The notes beneath the pieces are model-generated. The model saw nothing but the letters and a program-made list of their open reading frames with translations, did no database searches and was not told where the DNA came from. From a bacterium (GTDB lineage: Bacteria > Campylobacterota > Campylobacteria > Campylobacterales > Sulfurimonadaceae), in contig JAHJGM010000011.1 in the NCBI GenBank assembly GCA_018824305.1, forward strand, positions 62,001 to 126,000: a DNA stretch of 64,000 nt, read 5' to 3'. The position numbers and the translations under genes are program-made. Of the stretch, positions 59,373 to 64,000 are shown piece by piece. Numbering within the stretch: position 1 is the stretch's first letter; the number at the start of each line of letters is the position of its first letter.

Positions 59373-59801
59373 TTAAAAAGTTATAACCTCCAAATCTTCT
59401 TCTTTGAGATTATCTGCCAAACTCCAAAAAGTAGCGCTTGAGTTTGAGAGTCCTAAAAGAAAAAACTCTTCATCATCTGCTGAAAATCCTTTGAGGTATT
59501 CTCTTGTATCTATGAGGTGTTGTTTGATTTTTTTATCATTTAGTATTTCGAGCGTAGTTGAGATACGCAGCATCTTTGAGAAATCATGGCTGAGATAACA
59601 TAACTCGGCATGTTTATTTTTTACAATCTGTTTGCCTACATTTTTATTTGCCGAAGTCGTAAAGTAGATTTTTTGATCTATGATATTTGTCAAAAAACCT
59701 CTTACATGTGGAGTGTTTTCCTCGCTCATGCTACATGTAGCAAGTGTGCAAACAGGTTGACTCTGTACAAAACTTAAAATATCCTCGTAATTCATAAACA
59801 T
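59373..59801 (-). CDS. Pyridoxamine 5'-phosphate oxidase-family flavin/heme-binding protein
   Basis: A 142-residue split-barrel protein: QPVCTLATCSMSEENTPHVRGFLTNIIDQKIYFTTSANKNVGKQI at the N-terminus and FWSLADNLKEEDLEVITF at the end. The fold binds FMN or F420; the substrate is unknown. It is close to the general PNPOx-like stress proteins. The stop codon abuts the broken YjbR-like gene. Confidence 0.82.
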   Translation of the reverse strand: MFMNYEDILSFVQSQPVCTLATCSMSEENTPHVRGFLTNIIDQKIYFTTSANKNVGKQIVKNKHAELCYLSHDFSKMLRISTTLEILNDKKIKQHLIDTREYLKGFSADDEEFFLLGLSNSSATFWSLADNLKEEDLEVITF

Positions 59802-59877
59802 CCTTTTTTGATGTTATGATATTTAAAACAGCACTTTTATAACTGTAACGATTCTCTTAAAAAATGTAAAAATCCGC

Positions 59878-60536
59878 TTATTTTATTCTTTGCATGAACT
59901 CTTTTGGAGTTTCATTGAATGCGGCTTTAAAACTTTTTGCAAAGTATGATGGAGAGTTAAATCCACACTGTGCAGATACTTTCGTAACACTCAACTTACC
60001 GCTGAGGAGCATCTTTTTTGCATTTTGAAGTCTTACATGTAACAAATACTGCACAGGAGTTATCTTCATGATCTGTGTGAAAAGTTTTGTAAAATGGCTC
60101 TTAGAAAGATTGGCACTTTGTGCTATTTCTTCTAGCGATATATCTTTTTCGTAGTTGGCATTTATGAGCTTCACCGCTTCGTTTATACGCTGATTTTGTG
60201 GCACCTCAAGAGTACTTTCTTGCTTTTTTTGCCCGACAATCGTTCTTATAATCTCATGCGTCAAAAGCATTGAGAGATTTTCTAACATGATATTTTTAAA
60301 GCCGTGAGTGTTTTGCGACTCTAAGATGAACTCTTTTACGAGCATATCGAGCTTTGCATCATTGAGATGAAGAGGGGTGAGAATGCTGCGGCGTTATGGC
60401 ATACCCACAGTTCCCGCCCACAGGCAAGAACATAGCAAACCATTCATGCACAAAACAGTCTACAAAGGCAAGATTTTCCTCTGTAACGCTCTCTCCGACA
60501 AGGGATTTGATGATGCTAAGCTCTTGTACTCTCAAC
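59878..60536 (-). pseudogene. AraC-family regulator with internal deletion and frameshift
   Basis: An intact C-terminal frame (59878-60345) encodes the AraC DNA-binding domain (ISLEEIAQSANLSKSHFTKLFTQIMKITPVQYLL). Upstream, from a TTG at 60536 preceded by AAAGGAA, another frame reads ELSIIKSLVGESVTEENLAF and GYAITPQHSHPS, the usual cupin-type N-terminus, then stops. The frames join near 60380, with most of the cupin core missing. The short C-terminal frame from ATG 60345 may still be expressed. Confidence 0.7.
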
Positions 60537-60606
60537 TATTTTCCTTTACTTCCAAACTATCTTTGTAGGGGTTACTTGTCGGTGTTTGTATTGAACCGTT
60601 TTCATC

Positions 60607-61080
60607 TTAATCCTGTGTTGCTATATTTTCAAATTTTGCTTGTAGTAACTCTTGCAAATCTTTAGCAGAGAGTTCCACATCCAAGCCTCTTTTTCCAGCA
60701 CTGACAAAGATCGTCTCAAACTCTTTGGCACTTTCATCGATGATGGTTTTAAGTCGCTTCTTCTGCCCGAGCGGGCTCACACCGCCAAGTATATAACCTG
60801 TTATTTTTTCCACATCGTGCGTATCAGCCATCGCAGCTTTTTTGGCACCGACCGCTTTTGCCATAGACTTCATATTCAGCTTTGAAGAAACAGCAACGAT
60901 GCCGACGATAAACTCGTTTTTATCGCTCACGACCACCAATGTTTTAAAAACTCTATCCTGCACAACTCCGAGTTTTTGCGCAGCTTCCTCTCCGTAAGAG
61001 TTACATGAGGCATCGTGCTCGTATTGGTGCAGTTTGTAAACGGTTTTAGTTTTTTTTAGGAGTTGAATGCAAGGTGTCAT
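60607..61080 (-). CDS. ybaK: Cys-tRNA(Pro)/Cys-tRNA(Cys) deacylase YbaK
   Basis: A 157-residue trans-editing protein: YKLHQYEHDASCNSYGEEAAQKLGV, VFKTLVVV, VGIVAVSSKLNMKSMAKAVGAKKA (with the conserved lysine) and GYILGGVSPLGQKKRLKTIIDE. It hydrolyses misacylated Cys-tRNA(Pro). The ATG at 61080 overlaps the TGA of the upstream Cdd1-like gene as ATGA. An earlier ATG at 61131 lies inside that gene. Confidence 0.92.
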   Translation of the reverse strand: MTPCIQLLKKTKTVYKLHQYEHDASCNSYGEEAAQKLGVVQDRVFKTLVVVSDKNEFIVGIVAVSSKLNMKSMAKAVGAKKAAMADTHDVEKITGYILGGVSPLGQKKRLKTIIDESAKEFETIFVSAGKRGLDVELSAKDLQELLQAKFENIATQD

Positions 61081-61379
61081 GACTTGTTGCCTGTCAAATA
61101 TCTTTTTTTTCGCTCTTGAGTATAATCCCACCAGACTTTTGGCTCACCGCCGTTCATAAAGTCGGTGATAGACATAAAAACATCAAGTACGCATGGGTCT
61201 TGGCGTTTACCGCTTTTAACAATTAATGCCTTATAGAGTTCAAACGGGTCTTTGCCTTGAATATCATCGGGAGTATTTATGCCGATGAAACGCAGATCTT
61301 TTGCCATAGACACTCCGATGTTTGGCAGATCAGTCAATTTCACTACTTTCTCTCGTATCACTTTAGATGGATTCATCAT
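61077..61379 (-). CDS. Cdd1-like helix-hairpin-helix protein
   Basis: A 100-residue protein. VKLTDLPNIGVSMAKDLRFIGINTPDDIQGKDPFELYKAL forms a helix-hairpin-helix, followed by the conserved DPCVLDVFMSITDFMNGGEP and VWWDYTQERK. This is the pathogenicity-locus Cdd1 family (PF11731), a presumed DNA-binding protein of unknown function. The ATG at 61379 follows AAAGG. It overlaps ybaK by four bases. A partial second copy of its C-terminus survives at 54153-54266. Confidence 0.8.
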   Translation of the reverse strand: MMNPSKVIREKVVKLTDLPNIGVSMAKDLRFIGINTPDDIQGKDPFELYKALIVKSGKRQDPCVLDVFMSITDFMNGGEPKVWWDYTQERKKRYLTGNKS

Positions 61380-61394
61380 TAAACCTTTACACAA

Positions 61395-61952
61395 TTATTT
61401 ACAAAAACAGCTGTTTTCATGGTCGTTTACCATACCGCATGCCTGCATAAAAGCATAGATGGTCGTTGAGCCGATGAACTTAAAACCCCGCTTTTTCAGC
61501 TCTTTTGTAATCTCATCTGAAATGTTCGTATGGCAAACTGCTGTCTTATAGTCTGGAACATCATTGATGATCTGTCTTCCTCCCACTTTTGACCAAAAGT
61601 AGTTGTCTATGGAACCGAACTCCTCTATTATGGTTTCAAAGCATTTAGCATTATTGATGATTGCTGCTATCTTTGGACGACTCTTTATCACCAAGCCGCT
61701 ATCGACTATTTTGTCAATGTCAGCATCATCGTATTTGGCTACTCTTGCAATATCGAAACCTTCAAAAACTTCACGATAACCCTTTCTTTTTTTGAGTACC
61801 GTCAGCCAGCTAAGTCCTGCTGATTGCGTTTCCAAACTAAAAAGTTCAAACAATGCCTTGTCATCATGAATGGCTCTGCCCCACTCTTTATCGTGATATT
61901 CTACATAAACGGGATCGTCCAGTTTTACCCAGCCGCAACGCTGCTGATTCAT
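61395..61952 (-). CDS. tag: DNA-3-methyladenine glycosylase I
   Basis: A 185-residue Tag enzyme. It begins RCGWVKLDDPVYVEYHDKEWG, where the conserved cysteine and histidine help bind zinc, continues ALFELFSLETQSAGLSWLTVLKKRKGYREVF, and ends HENSCFCK with the remaining zinc ligands. It removes 3-methyladenine from DNA. The ATG at 61952 follows AGAGGA. The order UDG-like, tag, cdd1-like, ybaK suggests one transcript. Confidence 0.95.
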   Translation of the reverse strand: MNQQRCGWVKLDDPVYVEYHDKEWGRAIHDDKALFELFSLETQSAGLSWLTVLKKRKGYREVFEGFDIARVAKYDDADIDKIVDSGLVIKSRPKIAAIINNAKCFETIIEEFGSIDNYFWSKVGGRQIINDVPDYKTAVCHTNISDEITKELKKRGFKFIGSTTIYAFMQACGMVNDHENSCFCK

Positions 61953-61965
61953 TGATTTTTCCTCT

Positions 61966-62496
61966 TTATATTGCAAATTTTTCTTTCCATTCTTCAATTT
62001 TTTGCATTGAAAGACCTCTTGCGGGAGTTTTGAGAAATCTAAATTTTATGCTGTTATTATCGCAAAACTCTTTTATCTTAGTTATCTCGGTTTTGATGCC
62101 TGTGACACTTTTGTCAAAGGATTTTCTGGTGAAGTAGACCTCTTTTGTCTCTCCTTTTTGCAGGCATTGCAAGATGTTTTGCGTGTTGTATTTGATAACG
62201 TTTTGGAGTTTGTCGTCGCCGTAGTTGCAGAGCTCTTTTTCATCCATCTCGACGGTGAGTATGAGGTCGGTGAGTTCTATGCCGTGACGCAGCAAAAACG
62301 CTTTTTGAGCTTTTACATCGCCTTTTAGGCTCTCTTGGTCGAACATAGCGGGAAGCAGTGTCCAAAAGAAGTTTTTTGCCCTGCCGTAGAAAAACTCAGC
62401 ATCATTACAAGCAACGTCAGGATTGAAAGTTCCGATGATGAGAATGCTCTTACATGTAAGCGGACTATCTGTTAAGAATCTATGATTTACTCTCAA
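61966..62496 (-). CDS. Uracil-DNA glycosylase superfamily protein
   Basis: A protein of about 176 residues with the superfamily motif ILIIGTFNPDVACNDAEFFYGR (the GxxPs-type motif 1), AKNFFWTLLPAMF, LTDLILTVEMDEKEL and the C-terminal LKTPARGLS motif 2. This matches the DNA-deoxyinosine/mismatch-like branch; the precise substrate is unknown. A TTG at 62496 preceded by GAGGGGA gives the best start. An ATG at 62550 would add 18 unconserved residues. Confidence 0.75.
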   Translation of the reverse strand: MRVNHRFLTDSPLTCKSILIIGTFNPDVACNDAEFFYGRAKNFFWTLLPAMFDQESLKGDVKAQKAFLLRHGIELTDLILTVEMDEKELCNYGDDKLQNVIKYNTQNILQCLQKGETKEVYFTRKSFDKSVTGIKTEITKIKEFCDNNSIKFRFLKTPARGLSMQKIEEWKEKFAI

Positions 62497-62617
62497 TTTA
62501 TCCCCTCTAACAATGTAATCATATTGAAATTTGCTGCAAATATAATACAAAAAAATAGCTATATATTCTATTGGTTGTGTTTGGATATAATAATCCCATA
62601 AGTAAAAATAATACTAA

Positions 62618-64000
<1,383 letters not shown>

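Larger units (their letters stand above)
4725..62459. repeat. Dispersed palindrome TTACATGTAA (19 exact copies)
   Basis: Exact copies start at 4725, 5609, 11375, 12077, 23878, 24700, 25414, 26685, 30965, 30980, 44107, 47037, 48038, 49347, 49512, 51611, 53606, 60033 and 62450. They occur inside genes, at gene ends and in terminators. Near-copies with an intact ACATGT core are also frequent, for example at 3958, 7779, 47093 and 47389. Confidence 0.85.

Overview
The window reads as chromosomal DNA of a mesophilic member of the Campylobacterota (Epsilonproteobacteria), most like the Sulfurimonas/Sulfuricurvum group. This is inferred from moderate-to-low GC, a MagIII-type glycosylase, DsrE and TauE sulfur-type genes, a pyruvate:ferredoxin oxidoreductase and many short operons joined by ATGA overlaps. 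No rRNA, tRNA, CRISPR array or intact insertion sequence was seen. Genes are dense on both strands, mostly minus.

Region by region. 1-8.5 kb: a partial saccharopine-dehydrogenase-like gene, then envelope lipid genes (patatin, LpxH-like phosphoesterase, DgkA, an MFS-acyltransferase fusion), a DUF695-RraB fusion, a MagIII glycosylase, a yeast-type cytosine deaminase and an aminotransferase divergent from an AraC regulator. 8.5-16.4 kb: an accessory patchwork with a PEBP protein, M48 peptidase, YefM/YoeB-type toxin-antitoxin, class D beta-lactamase, phosphatase, HiPIP, Qnr-like pentapeptide protein and PhzF. 16.6-21.3 kb: a TonB receptor, a YfiR-like periplasmic protein and a GGDEF-EAL protein in one operon. 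21.3-30.9 kb: GNAT, Ada-like, BudA, DsrE, a phytoene-desaturase-like oxidase, Crp, YciI, a DUF815 ATPase, a HemN-like radical SAM protein and a FIST-domain chemoreceptor. 31.0-40.9 kb: a nine-gene minus-strand operon joining an ABC importer, three solute-binding modules (two fused to OmpA peptidoglycan-binding domains), a vWA protein, PspA, a coiled-coil membrane protein and a degenerate AAA+ protein. 41.2-48.7 kb: an SLC13 transporter, DMT exporter, alcohol dehydrogenase, TauE, and leuA behind a leucine-rich leader peptide and attenuator. 48.3-55.1 kb: small stress and redox genes with HxlR and TetR regulators. 53.6-60.5 kb: a graveyard of gene fragments around recently inserted genes. 60.6-62.5 kb: YbaK, Cdd1-like, Tag and a UDG-family protein. 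62.6 kb to the end: the 5' part of nifJ.

Three themes stand out. First, the 31-41 kb operon looks like a poorly described cell-envelope system. Second, the palindrome TTACATGTAA occurs 19 times exactly in this window but is absent from the 31-44 kb block, and it forms the stems of at least two terminators, including the leuA attenuator. Third, several accessory genes (beta-lactamase, Qnr-like gene, a lipoprotein, an ORF6N gene and an AbiE-like module) are bracketed by short duplicated pieces of neighbouring genes, as if inserted by one recurrent mechanism.
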